A stretch of 64,000 nt of DNA. It comes from Pseudomonas sp. N40(2020) (GTDB lineage Bacteria > Pseudomonadota > Gammaproteobacteria > Pseudomonadales > Pseudomonadaceae). The notes beneath the pieces are model-generated. The model ran no database searches and was not told where the DNA came from. It saw only the letters and a program-made list of their open reading frames with translations. The stretch covers positions 62,001-126,000 of the forward strand of contig NZ_JACSZV010000009.1 in NCBI RefSeq assembly GCF_014472415.1, read 5' to 3'. Position numbers and translations under genes: made by a program. Shown here one piece after another: positions 36,070 through 45,573 of this stretch (positions are counted from its first letter, which is position 1; the number at the start of each line of letters is the position of its first letter).

Positions 36070-36083
36070 TGAGGGCAAGTGCC

Positions 36084-37184
36084 ATGCTGCGACGCCAGGC
36101 TCTGACTTTAGGTAGTTTGCTGCTGGGAGCAGTGACACTGGGCGGCTGGACGCTGTTCAAGCGCAAGGATCAGAGCCCGTTGTTGCTCTCGGCGCGCGAC
36201 GATACCGACGGCAAACACTACGCCGTCGGCTACCGACTGGACGGCACGCGGGTATTCGCCACCGAAGTCGGCCAGCGTTGCCACGACATCATCAACCACC
36301 CGACGCTGTCGATTGCGCTGTTCGTCGCCCGCCGCCCGGGCACCGAAAGCTATCTGATCGACCTGCGCGACGGCACGTTGCTGCAAACCGTGACGTCGCA
36401 GCCGAACCGGCATTTCTACGGCCACGCCGTGGTGCACAAGGACGGCGAATACCTGTACGCCACCGAAAACGACACCACTGATCCCGGTCGTGGCCTGCTC
36501 GGGGTGTACAAGTTCGAAGGCGAGCGGCTGGTGCACAGCGGCGAAATTTCCACCCACGGCCTCGGCCCGCATCAGGTGTCATGGATGCCGGATGGCGAGA
36601 CGCTGGTAGTGGCCAACGGCGGGATTCGTACCGAGGCGGAAAGCCGCGTCGACATGAACCTCAACGCCATGGAGCCGAGCCTGGTATTGATGCAGCGCGA
36701 CGGCACCCTGCTGAGCAAGGAAACCCTCGCCCAGCAGATGAACAGCGTGCGCCATCTGGGGATTGCCAGCGACGGTACCATCGTCGCCGGTCAGCAGTTC
36801 ATGGGCGCGTCCCACGAGCGTTCGGAGCTGCTGGCGATCAAGCGTCCGGGCCAACCGTTCACGGCGTTCCCGGTGCCGGAGCATCAGTTGCAATCGATGG
36901 GTCACTACACCGCCAGTGTCGCGGTGCACAGCGATTTGCGTCTGGTGGCGTTGACCGCACCGCGCGGCAATCGCTTCTTCATCTGGGATCTGGACACCGG
37001 CGAAGTGCGCCTCGACGCACCGTTGCCCGATTGTGCCGGCGTCGGTGCCGTGCAGGACGGTTTTGTCGTGACCTCGGGTCAAGGGCGCTGCCGTTACTAC
37101 GATTGCCGTCAGGATGAACTGCTGGCCAAACCGCTGGAATTGCCGGCGGGGCTCTGGGACAACCATCTTCATCTGATGGCCTGA
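36084..37184 (+). CDS. DUF1513 protein, predicted exported beta-propeller-like
   Basis: I prefer ATG 36084 (MLRRQALTLGSLLLGA), which has GAGG 9 bases upstream; an ATG at 36069 overlaps the previous stop as TGATG. The 366-aa protein has an N-terminal twin-arginine-like stretch and hydrophobic segment, so it may be Tat-exported. The rest repeats short strands with GD/DG turns (HAVVHKDGEYLYATEND; HQVSWMPDGETLVVANGG), as in the DUF1513 family of seven-blade-like proteins. Function unknown. It closes the di-heme/imelysin operon, pointing to envelope iron metabolism. Confidence 0.78.
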   Translation: MLRRQALTLGSLLLGAVTLGGWTLFKRKDQSPLLLSARDDTDGKHYAVGYRLDGTRVFATEVGQRCHDIINHPTLSIALFVARRPGTESYLIDLRDGTLLQTVTSQPNRHFYGHAVVHKDGEYLYATENDTTDPGRGLLGVYKFEGERLVHSGEISTHGLGPHQVSWMPDGETLVVANGGIRTEAESRVDMNLNAMEPSLVLMQRDGTLLSKETLAQQMNSVRHLGIASDGTIVAGQQFMGASHERSELLAIKRPGQPFTAFPVPEHQLQSMGHYTASVAVHSDLRLVALTAPRGNRFFIWDLDTGEVRLDAPLPDCAGVGAVQDGFVVTSGQGRCRYYDCRQDELLAKPLELPAGLWDNHLHLMA

Positions 37185-37214
37185 CCATCCTGCCTATCTG
37201 GAAAGCGTTACCTG

Positions 37215-37250
37215 AAGGGTGAAGGGGTTTCATGCCCCCTCACCCTTTTT
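37215..37250 (+). terminator. Terminator after the DUF1513 gene
   Basis: AAGGGTGAAGGGG pairs with CCCCCTCACCCTT and ends in TTTTT, about 30 bases after the stop. Confidence 0.75.
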
Positions 37251-37342
37251 ACTCCCCTGTAAAAACTGCCAGTTGGAATCCCCCCAGCACTCGGAGTAAT
37301 GTTCCCGCCTGTCTCGCCTGATTTATCCAAGGAAATGGAAAT

Positions 37343-38491
37343 ATGCTGCGTCGCCGCATGCTGATCATGTTGGGTGTTGTCTTGCTGATCGTCCTGGTGC
37401 TGGGCGGTTATAAAGCCTTTTCGATCTACACCATGATCCAGGGTTTCTCCAAGCCGAAACCGCCGATCAGTGTCGCCGTGGCCAATGCCAGCGAGCAGCC
37501 GTGGCAGATGCGCCTGCCCACCGTCGGCACGCTCAAGGCGCTGCAAGGCGTCGAACTGAGCCTGGAAGTCGCCGGCACCGTTACCGAACTCAAGTTCGAA
37601 TCCGGGCAGAAGGTCAAGGCCGGGCAACCGCTGCTGCAACTCGACAGCGCCGTGGAAACCGCCCTTCTGGAAACCGCCAGGGCTGACCTGGGCCTGGCGC
37701 AACTGGACTTCGGCCGTGGCAGCCAACTGGTCGACAGCCGCGCGATTTCCAAAGGCGAGTACGACCGGCTCTCGGCGGTACTGCAAAAGAACAAGGCCAC
37801 GGTCAACCAGCTCAATGCCTCGCTGGCAAAAAAACGCATCCTCGCCCCCTTCAGCGGCACCATCGGCATCCGTCAGGTCGACGTCGGCGACTACCTCGCC
37901 AGCGGCACCAAAATCGCCACCCTGCAGGATTTGAGCAGCCTCTACGCCGACTTCTATGTGCCCGAGCAATCGGTGCCGAAACTGGCCATCGGCCAACCGG
38001 TGAATATCTCGGCCGGCGCTTACCCCGGGCAAAATTTCCCGGGCAAGATCAGCGCGATCAACCCGATCGTCGAAAGCAGCACCCGCAATATTCTGGTGCG
38101 CGCCACCCTCGCCAACCCCGACAGCAAATTGCTGCCGGGCATGTTCGCCAGCCTCGAAGTGCTGCTGCCCAATCCACAGAAGCACGTCGTGGTACCTGAG
38201 AGTGCGATCACGTACACCCTCTATGGCAATTCGCTGTACGTGGTCGAACAGAAGAAAGCCGAGGACGGCAGCGTCGAGAAAGACGACAAGGGCCAACCGG
38301 TGCTGATCGCCGAACGCCGCTTCATCGAAACCGGTGAGCGCCGCGATGGCCTGGTAATGATCAACAAGGGCGTGCAGAGCGGCGAACAAGTGGTGACGGC
38401 CGGCCAGATCAAACTGGACAACGGCGCCCACATTGCCATCAGCGACGACAAGACCCTCGGCGAGCAGAACAGTCCGCGCCGCGCCGACTGA
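37343..38491 (+). CDS. mexV: RND efflux periplasmic adaptor, MexV-like
   Basis: The 382-aa protein is a membrane fusion protein of an RND pump. It has an N-terminal hydrophobic anchor (residues about 6-26, LIMLGVVLLIVLVLGGYKAF), a lipoyl/biotinyl-like half (EVAGTVTELKFESGQKVKAG, then LAPFSGTIGIRQVDVGDYL), a helical hairpin between them and a beta-barrel domain. The sole pump gene follows 14 bases downstream. Gene order after the imelysin/DUF1513 set matches mexV in P. aeruginosa, where MexVW uses OprM for the outer-membrane channel. No outer-membrane gene is present here either. Confidence 0.85.
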   Translation: MLRRRMLIMLGVVLLIVLVLGGYKAFSIYTMIQGFSKPKPPISVAVANASEQPWQMRLPTVGTLKALQGVELSLEVAGTVTELKFESGQKVKAGQPLLQLDSAVETALLETARADLGLAQLDFGRGSQLVDSRAISKGEYDRLSAVLQKNKATVNQLNASLAKKRILAPFSGTIGIRQVDVGDYLASGTKIATLQDLSSLYADFYVPEQSVPKLAIGQPVNISAGAYPGQNFPGKISAINPIVESSTRNILVRATLANPDSKLLPGMFASLEVLLPNPQKHVVVPESAITYTLYGNSLYVVEQKKAEDGSVEKDDKGQPVLIAERRFIETGERRDGLVMINKGVQSGEQVVTAGQIKLDNGAHIAISDDKTLGEQNSPRRAD

Positions 38492-38504
38492 TCAAGGAAT
38501 CCTC

Positions 38505-41500
38505 ATGGCTTTTACTGATCCGTTCATCCGCCGCCCGGTGCTCGCCACCGTGGTCAGCCTGCTGATTGTGCTGCTGGGCTTCCAGGCCTGGAGCAAGCTG
38601 CCGCTGCGCCAATACCCGCAAATGGAAAACGCCCTGATCACGGTGACCACCGCGTATCCCGGGGCCAACGCCGAAACCATTCAGGGCTATATCACCCAGC
38701 CGATGCAACAGAGCCTGGCCAGCGCCGAGGGCATCGACTACATGACGTCGGTCAGTCGGCAGAACTTCTCGACGATTTCGATCTACGCGCGCATCGGTTC
38801 CAACACCGACCGCTTGTTCACCGAGCTGCTGGCCAAGGCCAACGAGGTGAAGAACAAGCTGCCGCAGGACGCCGAAGATCCGGTGCTGAGCAAAGAGTCT
38901 GCCGACGCCTCGGCGCTGATGTACATCAGCTTCTTCAGCAAGGATCTGAGCAACCCGCAGATTACCGATTACCTGTCACGGGTTATCCAGCCGAAACTGG
39001 CGACCCTGCCGGGCATGGCCGAAGCGGAGATTCTCGGCAATCAGGTGTTTGCCATGCGCCTGTGGCTCGACCCGGTGAAGCTCGCCGGTTTCGGCCTCAG
39101 CGCCAGCGACGTGACCAACGCGGTACGCCAATACAACTTCCTCTCCGCTGCGGGCGAAGTGAAAGGCGAGTACGTGGTCACCAGCATCAACGCCAACACT
39201 GAATTGAAATCCGCTGAAGCGTTCGCGGCGATTCCGCTCAAGGTCAGTGGCGACAGCCGTGTGCTGCTCAGTGATGTGGCGCGGGTCGAAATGGGCGCGG
39301 AAAACTACGACTCGGTCAGCTCGTTCGGTGGCACGCCGTCGGTGTACATCGGCATCAAGTCGTCGCCGGGGGCCAACCCGCTGGATGTGATCAAAGAAGT
39401 GCGCAAGATCATGCCGGAGCTGGAAGCCCAACTGCCGCCCAATCTCAAGAGCGAGATTGCCTACGACGCCACACTGTTCATTCAGGCCTCCATCGACGAA
39501 GTGGTGAAAACCCTCTTCGAAGCGGTACTGATCGTGATCGTGGTGGTGTTCCTGTTCCTCGGCGCACTGCGTTCGGTGGTGATCCCGGTGGTGACCATTC
39601 CACTGTCGATGATCGGCGTGATGTTCTTCATGCAGATGATGGGCTACTCGATCAACCTGCTGACCCTGCTGGCGATGGTGCTCGCCATCGGTCTGGTGGT
39701 CGACGATGCGATTGTTGTGGTGGAAAACATTCACCGACACATCGAGGAAGGCAAGACGCCTTACGACGCAGCGCTTGAGGGCGCCAGGGAAATCGCCATG
39801 CCGGTGGTGTCGATGACCATTACTCTGGCGGCCGTTTACGCACCGATCGGCTTCCTCACCGGGCTGACCGGGGCGCTGTTCAAGGAGTTCGCCCTGACCC
39901 TGGCCGGGGCCGTGGTGATTTCCGGGGTGGTCGCCCTGACCCTGTCGCCGATGATGTGCGCCTTCTTGCTGCGCCACGAAGAAAACCCCAGCGGTCTGGC
40001 GCATCGCCTCGACCGCATCTTTGACAGCCTCAAGCGCCGCTACCAGAGCATGCTCCACGGCACGCTGAACACCCGGCCCGTGGTGCTGGTGTTCGCGGTG
40101 ATCGTGCTGTGCCTGATCCCGGTGTTCCTGAAATTCACCAAATCGGAACTGGCGCCGGACGAAGACCAGGGCATCATTTTCATGATGGCCAAAGCCCCGC
40201 AACCGACCAACCTCGATTACCTGAACACCTACACCGACGAGTTCATCAAGATCTTTAAGGAATTCCCGGAGTACTACTCCTCGTTCCAGATCAATGGCTA
40301 CAACGGCGTTCAGGCCGGGATCGGCGGTTTCCTGCTCAAGCCGTGGAACGAGCGCAGTCGCACCCAGATGGAAATCCTCCCCGAGGTGCAAGGAAAACTG
40401 GAAGGCATCCCCGGTTTGCAGGTCTTCGGCTTCAACCTGCCCTCCCTGCCCGGCACCGGTGAAGGCTTGCCGTTCGAATTCGTGATCAACACCGCCAACG
40501 ACTACGAACTGCTGCTGCAAGTGGCCGACCGGATCAAGAAGCGCGCCATGGAATCGGGAAAATTCGCCTTCGTCGACCTTGATCTAGCCTTCGACAAGCC
40601 GGAGGTGGTGGTCGATATCGACCGCGCCAAAGCTGCGCAGATGGGCGTGTCGATGCAGGATCTGGGCGGCACCCTGGCAACGCTGCTCGGCGAGGCGGAA
40701 ATCAACCGTTTCACCATTGAAGGCCGCAGCTACAAGGTCATCGCCCAGGTCGAACGGCCGTACCGCGACAACCCGGACTGGCTGAACAATTACTACGTGA
40801 AAAACACCCAGGGCGAGCTGCTGCCCCTGTCGACCCTGATCAAGGTCAGTGATCGCGCACGACCGCGTCAGCTCAACCAGTTCCAACAGCTCAATGCGGC
40901 CAAGATCTCCGGATTCCCTTTGGTGAGCATGGGCGAAGCGATCGACACCGTGCTCCAGATCGCCCGGGAAGAAGCGCCGGCCGGTTTTGCCTTCGACTAC
41001 GGCGGCGCGTCGCGCCAGTTCGTGCAGGAAGGCAGTGCGTTGTGGGTGACGTTCGGGTTGGCCTTGGCGATCATTTTCCTGGTGTTGGCGGCGCAGTTCG
41101 AAAGCTTCCGCGATCCACTGGTGATTCTGGTGACGGTACCGCTGTCGATCTGCGGCGCGCTGATTCCGCTGTTCCTTGGCTGGTCGAGCATGAACATCTA
41201 CACCCAGGTCGGGCTGGTGACGCTGATCGGGCTGATCAGCAAACACGGGATCCTGATCGTCGAATTCGCCAATCAGTTGCGCAAGGACAAGGGCCTGACT
41301 GCGCGCGAAGCGGTGGAAGAAGCGGCGGCGATTCGCCTGCGGCCGGTGTTGATGACCACGGCGGCGATGGTCTTCGGCATGGTGCCGCTTATTCTGGCAA
41401 CGGGCGCGGGGGCAGTCAGCCGGTTTGATATTGGTACGGTGATTGCGACGGGGATGTCGATCGGGACGTTGTTTACGTTGTTTGTGTTGCCGTGCATCTA

Positions 41501-41540
41501 CACCCTGCTGGCGAAACCTGATCCCAAACCATCCGCGTAA
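38505..41540 (+). CDS. mexW: RND efflux pump inner-membrane transporter, MexW-like
   Basis: The start is ATG 38505 (MAFTDPFIRRPVLATVVS), with AAGGAA upstream. The 1011-aa protein has the RND layout: two sets of six helices, each with a large periplasmic loop. Helix 4 carries the proton-relay pair DD in GLVVDDAIVVVENIHRH. HAE1-type features include the N-terminal FIRRPVLA and the C-terminal LTLIGLISKHGILIVEFANQL. It uses the proton gradient to expel drugs with MexV. A terminator follows 37 bases later. The substrate range cannot be read from sequence. Confidence 0.92.
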   Translation: MAFTDPFIRRPVLATVVSLLIVLLGFQAWSKLPLRQYPQMENALITVTTAYPGANAETIQGYITQPMQQSLASAEGIDYMTSVSRQNFSTISIYARIGSNTDRLFTELLAKANEVKNKLPQDAEDPVLSKESADASALMYISFFSKDLSNPQITDYLSRVIQPKLATLPGMAEAEILGNQVFAMRLWLDPVKLAGFGLSASDVTNAVRQYNFLSAAGEVKGEYVVTSINANTELKSAEAFAAIPLKVSGDSRVLLSDVARVEMGAENYDSVSSFGGTPSVYIGIKSSPGANPLDVIKEVRKIMPELEAQLPPNLKSEIAYDATLFIQASIDEVVKTLFEAVLIVIVVVFLFLGALRSVVIPVVTIPLSMIGVMFFMQMMGYSINLLTLLAMVLAIGLVVDDAIVVVENIHRHIEEGKTPYDAALEGAREIAMPVVSMTITLAAVYAPIGFLTGLTGALFKEFALTLAGAVVISGVVALTLSPMMCAFLLRHEENPSGLAHRLDRIFDSLKRRYQSMLHGTLNTRPVVLVFAVIVLCLIPVFLKFTKSELAPDEDQGIIFMMAKAPQPTNLDYLNTYTDEFIKIFKEFPEYYSSFQINGYNGVQAGIGGFLLKPWNERSRTQMEILPEVQGKLEGIPGLQVFGFNLPSLPGTGEGLPFEFVINTANDYELLLQVADRIKKRAMESGKFAFVDLDLAFDKPEVVVDIDRAKAAQMGVSMQDLGGTLATLLGEAEINRFTIEGRSYKVIAQVERPYRDNPDWLNNYYVKNTQGELLPLSTLIKVSDRARPRQLNQFQQLNAAKISGFPLVSMGEAIDTVLQIAREEAPAGFAFDYGGASRQFVQEGSALWVTFGLALAIIFLVLAAQFESFRDPLVILVTVPLSICGALIPLFLGWSSMNIYTQVGLVTLIGLISKHGILIVEFANQLRKDKGLTAREAVEEAAAIRLRPVLMTTAAMVFGMVPLILATGAGAVSRFDIGTVIATGMSIGTLFTLFVLPCIYTLLAKPDPKPSA

Positions 41541-41577
41541 CCCTGTGGGAGCGGTGCCGGACGCAAATTTCGTGCAT

Positions 41578-41608
41578 AAAAAAGGCCTCGCATTTGCGAG
41601 GCCTTTTA
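41578..41608. terminator. Bidirectional terminator between mexW and the small exported protein gene
   Basis: AAAAGGCCTCGCA pairs with TGCGAGGCCTTTT, with A- and T-runs on both sides. It serves mexW on the plus strand and the orf222-inaA operon on the minus strand. Confidence 0.85.
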
Positions 41609-41625
41609 TGTGGGCTTCAATCGGT

Positions 41626-41853
41626 TCAACTCTGTGGCCTCATCCCTTGAGAAAGTCCGAACATGAACAGCAGCAAATCATGATCGGGCTTGGACGCCAC
41701 GGAGGCTTTCGCCACCCGTGGTACTGCGCAGTAAGCATCGTCTATCGACGCGCCAACCACCTGCATGCGGGGCTGCTCCCAGGCAGCCACCGCCAGTGAA
41801 GCAACTGCCAAGGCTCCAACCAAAAACAAACCTCGTGCAATTTCGAGTTTCAT
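41626..41853 (-). CDS. Small exported protein of unknown function
   Basis: The 75-aa product begins MKLEIARGLFLVGALAVASL, a signal peptide or N-terminal helix with a likely AWA-type cleavage near residue 24. The mature ~50 residues are polar with a single Cys and end in a Gln/Met-rich tail. No family is recognised. The ATG is 2 bases after the inaA stop, so it ends the orf222-inaA operon, which in other pseudomonads is under ColR control. A link to outer-membrane maintenance follows from context only. Confidence 0.7.
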   Translation of the reverse strand: MKLEIARGLFLVGALAVASLAVAAWEQPRMQVVGASIDDAYCAVPRVAKASVASKPDHDLLLFMFGLSQGMRPQS

Positions 41854-41855
41854 CG

Positions 41856-42572
41856 CTATAAACCTTTGATAGCGCTGCCAAACGCCGTCTCGTAAAAGTA
41901 GACGAGTTTCTTCCAGTCCGCGTCGCGGAACGACGAGTGGCGACGCAATTGCTTCATGTCATGGGAGGCGGCGCGATAGGCGGTCAGGCGCTGGCGGCAT
42001 TTCTCCAGATCGATCAGTGCGACTTCGACTTTGGCCGACTCGCCTTCGCCGGTCACTCGCACAAACACGTGTTTGATGTAGATGCAGCTGTGCTGCCAGC
42101 GGCCCTTGTGCATCCGCGCCAGGTTTTCGGCAAGATCCTTGAGCACGCGCTCATAGATCGCATCGCCACAATGATCACGACCACCAGCCGCCGCCAGCCA
42201 ATGTTCCAGCTCCTGAAAACCGTCCAGGGACTTGGTCACTAACAATGCGCGCCACTTGTGCTGCGGATCAGGCTGAGCACCGCAGAAGACGATTTGCGGC
42301 ACGCGCACACCAAGTTTGCTGACGCCGGTCAGGGCGTCGAGTTCGCGCAATACCGTCGGACGTCCGAACGGATGCAACCAACTGCGATAGATGTGTCCAG
42401 TCTGGCGCTTGGCATACAGCAGTTGGCCGTCCTTGCCCACGATCCGTTGCACACCACTTTCACCGCCACGACGAACGTTGGGCTCTTCGACCCACTCGCC
42501 GCGCTGACTCCAGTAGTAGTCGAAGCTATCCTGGGAAGCGACTTCCGTTTCTGCTGCAAATTGCACTGCCAT
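41856..42572 (-). CDS. inaA: InaA/WaaP-type lipopolysaccharide kinase
   Basis: I start at ATG 42572, with AGAGG upstream. The 238-aa protein is a small kinase-like fold of the Kdo/WaaP family: an N-terminal ATP-binding half (LLYAKRQTGHIYRSWL), a catalytic loop with HKGRWQHSCIYIKHVFV (H-x-C/D-x-Y-x-x-H pattern), and IDLEKCRQRLT as the DFG-like segment. InaA/WapQ-type proteins act on the lipopolysaccharide core at the inner face of the membrane. The gene follows orf222 by 4 bases. The pair is the conserved partner of colRS in fluorescent pseudomonads, where it protects the outer membrane. Confidence 0.85.
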   Translation of the reverse strand: MAVQFAAETEVASQDSFDYYWSQRGEWVEEPNVRRGGESGVQRIVGKDGQLLYAKRQTGHIYRSWLHPFGRPTVLRELDALTGVSKLGVRVPQIVFCGAQPDPQHKWRALLVTKSLDGFQELEHWLAAAGGRDHCGDAIYERVLKDLAENLARMHKGRWQHSCIYIKHVFVRVTGEGESAKVEVALIDLEKCRQRLTAYRAASHDMKQLRRHSSFRDADWKKLVYFYETAFGSAIKGL

Positions 42573-42576
42573 CCTG

Positions 42577-43245
42577 TTACCTCTTGCGTAATACGTAAAC
42601 CCGCCACATCGCATAGAGCGGAATAAAGTCCAGTTGTTCCTGAATGCGGAAACCCGCTTCTTCAAATTCTTTTTCGACTGTTGCCGCCGGTAACAAAAAG
42701 CGATTTTGGTAATCGCGGTTGGGACGATCCTTCTCCGCACGCTTGCGTTTCCAGGCTTTGAAATTGCCGTCGACCCACAATGAAACGATGACGCTGTCAC
42801 GGGTTACGCGTTCGAATTCGCGAAGAATCGCCCGGCGGTGCTCGGCCTCACCGATGTGATGAAGCAAACGCATGCAGAAAATGCTGTCGACGGCGTTATC
42901 CGGCAAGGCAATGTCGAACGCAGAAGTGTGCAAAGGTTGTACCCGTTTCACCACTTCTGCCGGTTGTCCTTCCATCGCCGTCTTGATCATCGATTCGGAA
43001 TTGTCCGCACCGATGATCACCCGGTTGGGTTTTTCCGCCAGTAACGGCCAGAAACGTCCGGCGCCGCACGGCAAATCCAGCACCAGGCCGGGTTCGCCGG
43101 CCAGCGCCAGCGCCTTGCGGGCCAGCTGTTCGTCACGCAAATGAGACAGGCGACGCCCTAGGCTTGCCTTATGCTTGCGCAAATATTTCTGCGCATGTTG
43201 ATCGTCGTACTTTTCGGAAAAATCGAGTTTGATCGGGCCGGTCAT
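42577..43245 (-). CDS. Class I SAM methyltransferase, orf222 of the colRS locus
   Basis: The start ATG 43245 follows AGGAGTCCAGGTG and gives exactly 222 codons, as in the gene called orf222 at the colRS locus of P. fluorescens and P. putida. The protein has SAM motif I LVLDLPCGAGRFWPLLA, motif II VIIGADNSESM and motif III/IV FDIALPDNAVDSIFCMRLLHHI. The methyl acceptor is unknown, probably a lipid or lipopolysaccharide component. It opens an operon with inaA and a small exported protein. A weak match to a ColR box lies at 43314-43334 in its promoter region. Confidence 0.85.
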   Translation of the reverse strand: MTGPIKLDFSEKYDDQHAQKYLRKHKASLGRRLSHLRDEQLARKALALAGEPGLVLDLPCGAGRFWPLLAEKPNRVIIGADNSESMIKTAMEGQPAEVVKRVQPLHTSAFDIALPDNAVDSIFCMRLLHHIGEAEHRRAILREFERVTRDSVIVSLWVDGNFKAWKRKRAEKDRPNRDYQNRFLLPAATVEKEFEEAGFRIQEQLDFIPLYAMWRVYVLRKR

Positions 43246-43406
43246 CACCTGGACTCCTGAATGACTGATGACACCACCTTAAGGAGCGGCATGTCAGCGC
43301 CAGGTCATCCAGTTGTGAAAATTTTGTCAGGTAAACCGGCAAATTATTACAGCGTTATACAGGATTTGGACAGGTTGGCGGGAGTAGCATGGAGCCACTA
43401 TTTGCG

Positions 43407-44681
43407 TCAGATTTTGCCGAGATCTACCTCGAAGCGGCAGCCATTGGGCTCCATCGTACTTAAACTGACAACCCAGCCCTGGTTTTCGCAGATTCGCTGC
43501 ACCAGCGACAAGCCAAGCCCCAGGCCTTCGCCGCGCTTTTCACTGCCACGGACAAACGGCTCGAACATCGCCTCGCGTTTCTCCTCGGGAATGCCCACGC
43601 CAGAGTCCTCGACCACAAACCCGTTGGCGCTGAGCGTCAGGCGAATGAAACCCTGCTCGGTGTAATGGCAAGCATTGCGCAACAGGTTACCCATCACCGC
43701 CGTCAGCAACGTCGCGTTGTAGCAGGTCGCGGTGGGGTTGCCGGCTTCGAACTGCAAATTCAAACCTTTGCTTTCGATCGGTTCGCGCCAGACACACAGC
43801 AGGCTGTCAGCCACTTGGGCAAGATTCTGTTGCGGTGCCGCCCCCGCGTCTTCGCGCTGGGCACGGGCGAGCATCAGGAAGGTTTGCACCAGTTCACGCA
43901 TCTCCTCACTGGCCCGGGCAATACGCTCGACCTGTGAGCGACCGCGTTGATCGATCGCCGGGTTTTCCAGCAGCAGCTCGCAAGAGCTGGCCAACACCAT
44001 CAGCGGTGTGCGCAATTCGTGGCTGACATCGCTGGTGAACAGCCGTTCACGGGTCAATGCCTGACGCAAACGCCCCAGCGTGGCGTCGAACGCCACGGCC
44101 AGTTCTCCGACTTCATCAGCCGCATAGTCCGGCGCCAGTGGGGGTGCCAGCCCCAGCAGTTGATCGCGATGGCGAACCTGGCGAGCCAGCCGCACCACCG
44201 GCGCCATCACTTTGCGCGCAAGCACCCAGCCGAGGAATACCGCCAACGCCAGACTGAGCACAAAACCCACCAGCACCACGGCAAACAACACGCGCTCGCG
44301 TTCTTCGAAATCGCTTTGGTCCTGCAGCAGCACATAACGCCGACCATCGACGATTTCGACCATCGCGTGATACGACAGCTGCTCGCGGAACACTTCGTGG
44401 AACCCCGCATCGAGATGCCGCAAATCCTTGGGCAAATCGAAATCGCCCGGGCCGCCGCTGAAATAGAACAACTGGTCCGGCTCTGGGCGATGGCTCCAGT
44501 CCGAGACATTGTCCATCAGCAACAGACGCTGCAAATCGCCGCCCAGCACCGCTGAAATCAGTTTTTCCTCTACCAGATGCACCGTCGCGACGATACCCAT
44601 GGCGAATGCACCGGCCACCAGTGCGCTCATCAGCGCGAAAGCAATGATGATCCGTTGGGAAAGGCTTTGCTTAAACTCCAT
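43407..44681 (-). CDS. colS: Sensor histidine kinase ColS
   Basis: I start at ATG 44681; the gene overlaps the colR end by 11 bases. The 424-aa inner-membrane protein has helices at about 11-32 and 135-158, enclosing a periplasmic sensor of about 100 residues, then HAMP, HisKA (FTSDVSHELRTPLMVLASS) and HATPase (NLLRNACHY; DSGVGIPEEKR; GEGLGLGLSLV). The sensor keeps H35, E38 and an ExxE motif at 126-129 (EERE), matching the metal-binding residues I recall for ColS, which senses excess Fe(III) and Zn(II). Position beside orf222-inaA agrees. Confidence 0.9.
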   Translation of the reverse strand: MEFKQSLSQRIIIAFALMSALVAGAFAMGIVATVHLVEEKLISAVLGGDLQRLLLMDNVSDWSHRPEPDQLFYFSGGPGDFDLPKDLRHLDAGFHEVFREQLSYHAMVEIVDGRRYVLLQDQSDFEERERVLFAVVLVGFVLSLALAVFLGWVLARKVMAPVVRLARQVRHRDQLLGLAPPLAPDYAADEVGELAVAFDATLGRLRQALTRERLFTSDVSHELRTPLMVLASSCELLLENPAIDQRGRSQVERIARASEEMRELVQTFLMLARAQREDAGAAPQQNLAQVADSLLCVWREPIESKGLNLQFEAGNPTATCYNATLLTAVMGNLLRNACHYTEQGFIRLTLSANGFVVEDSGVGIPEEKREAMFEPFVRGSEKRGEGLGLGLSLVQRICENQGWVVSLSTMEPNGCRFEVDLGKI

Positions 44682-45354
44682 CACGGCCCTCGGCCAAGCG
44701 GTAACCCACGCCGTGCACGGTGTGCAGCAGTGGCTTGGCGAATGGTTTGTCGATCACCTGACGCAATTGGTGGACATGGCTGCGCAGGCTGTCGCTGTCC
44801 GGGCAATCATCTCCCCACAACGCTTCTTCAAGAATTTCCCGGCGCAGCACGTGTGGGCTCTTTTGCATCAACACCGCGAGCAGCTTGAGGCCAACCGGGT
44901 TGAGTTTCAGAAACTTGCCTTCACGCGTCACTTCCAGAGTGTCGAGGTCGTAGCTCAGATCACCGACCTGCAATGCCCGACGCCCACCGCCCTGGGTACG
45001 ACGCATTACCGCTTCCACCCGCGCGGCCAGTTCGGACAAAGCGAATGGTTTGATCAGGTAATCGTCCGCCCCGGACTTGAAGCCCTGCAAACGGTCGTCC
45101 AGTTGATCGCGGGCCGTGAGCATGATCACCGGGGTGTCGCGGCGGGCATCTTCGCGCAGGCGTTTGCACAGGGTGTAGCCGTCAATGCCGGGCAGCATGA
45201 TGTCGAGCACGATCAGGTCGTAATGCTCGGTGGCCGCCAGATGCAGACCCGACAGTCCGTCCTGGGCGCAATCGACGGTATAGCCCTTGAGCCCAAGGTA
45301 ATCGGCCAGATTGGCCAGGATATCGCGGTTGTCTTCGACCAATAGAATTCGCAT
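44671..45354 (-). CDS. colR: Response regulator ColR (OmpR family)
   Basis: The start ATG 45354 follows GGAGGAGGTGCCC and gives 227 aa, the ColR length. The receiver has phospho-acceptor D51 in LIVLDIMLPG and Lys in DYLIKPF; the C-terminal winged helix ends TVHGVGYRL. ColR with ColS controls genes for lipopolysaccharide and membrane upkeep, including the neighbouring methyltransferase-inaA operon, and supports root colonisation and metal tolerance. The order colR-colS-orf222-inaA is conserved among fluorescent pseudomonads. Confidence 0.92.
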   Translation of the reverse strand: MRILLVEDNRDILANLADYLGLKGYTVDCAQDGLSGLHLAATEHYDLIVLDIMLPGIDGYTLCKRLREDARRDTPVIMLTARDQLDDRLQGFKSGADDYLIKPFALSELAARVEAVMRRTQGGGRRALQVGDLSYDLDTLEVTREGKFLKLNPVGLKLLAVLMQKSPHVLRREILEEALWGDDCPDSDSLRSHVHQLRQVIDKPFAKPLLHTVHGVGYRLAEGRDGV

Positions 45355-45573
45355 GGGCACCTCCTCCGTACACGGTAACGGCCGTCGTGGCCCGCGCAGC
45401 TTACGGCCAAGTGTGGCTCAGGGCTAGGCGTGTGTCGGGTTGTTTATCGATAAAGATACGGATTGCGCCAGCCAACGTTTTTTTCACTTTCGGTTAACAA
45501 ATCAGCAACGCCATCACGCGCAGACTCCGCGCAATTGCGCTCATCGAACCCACTTACCGACCAAGGAATTGCC

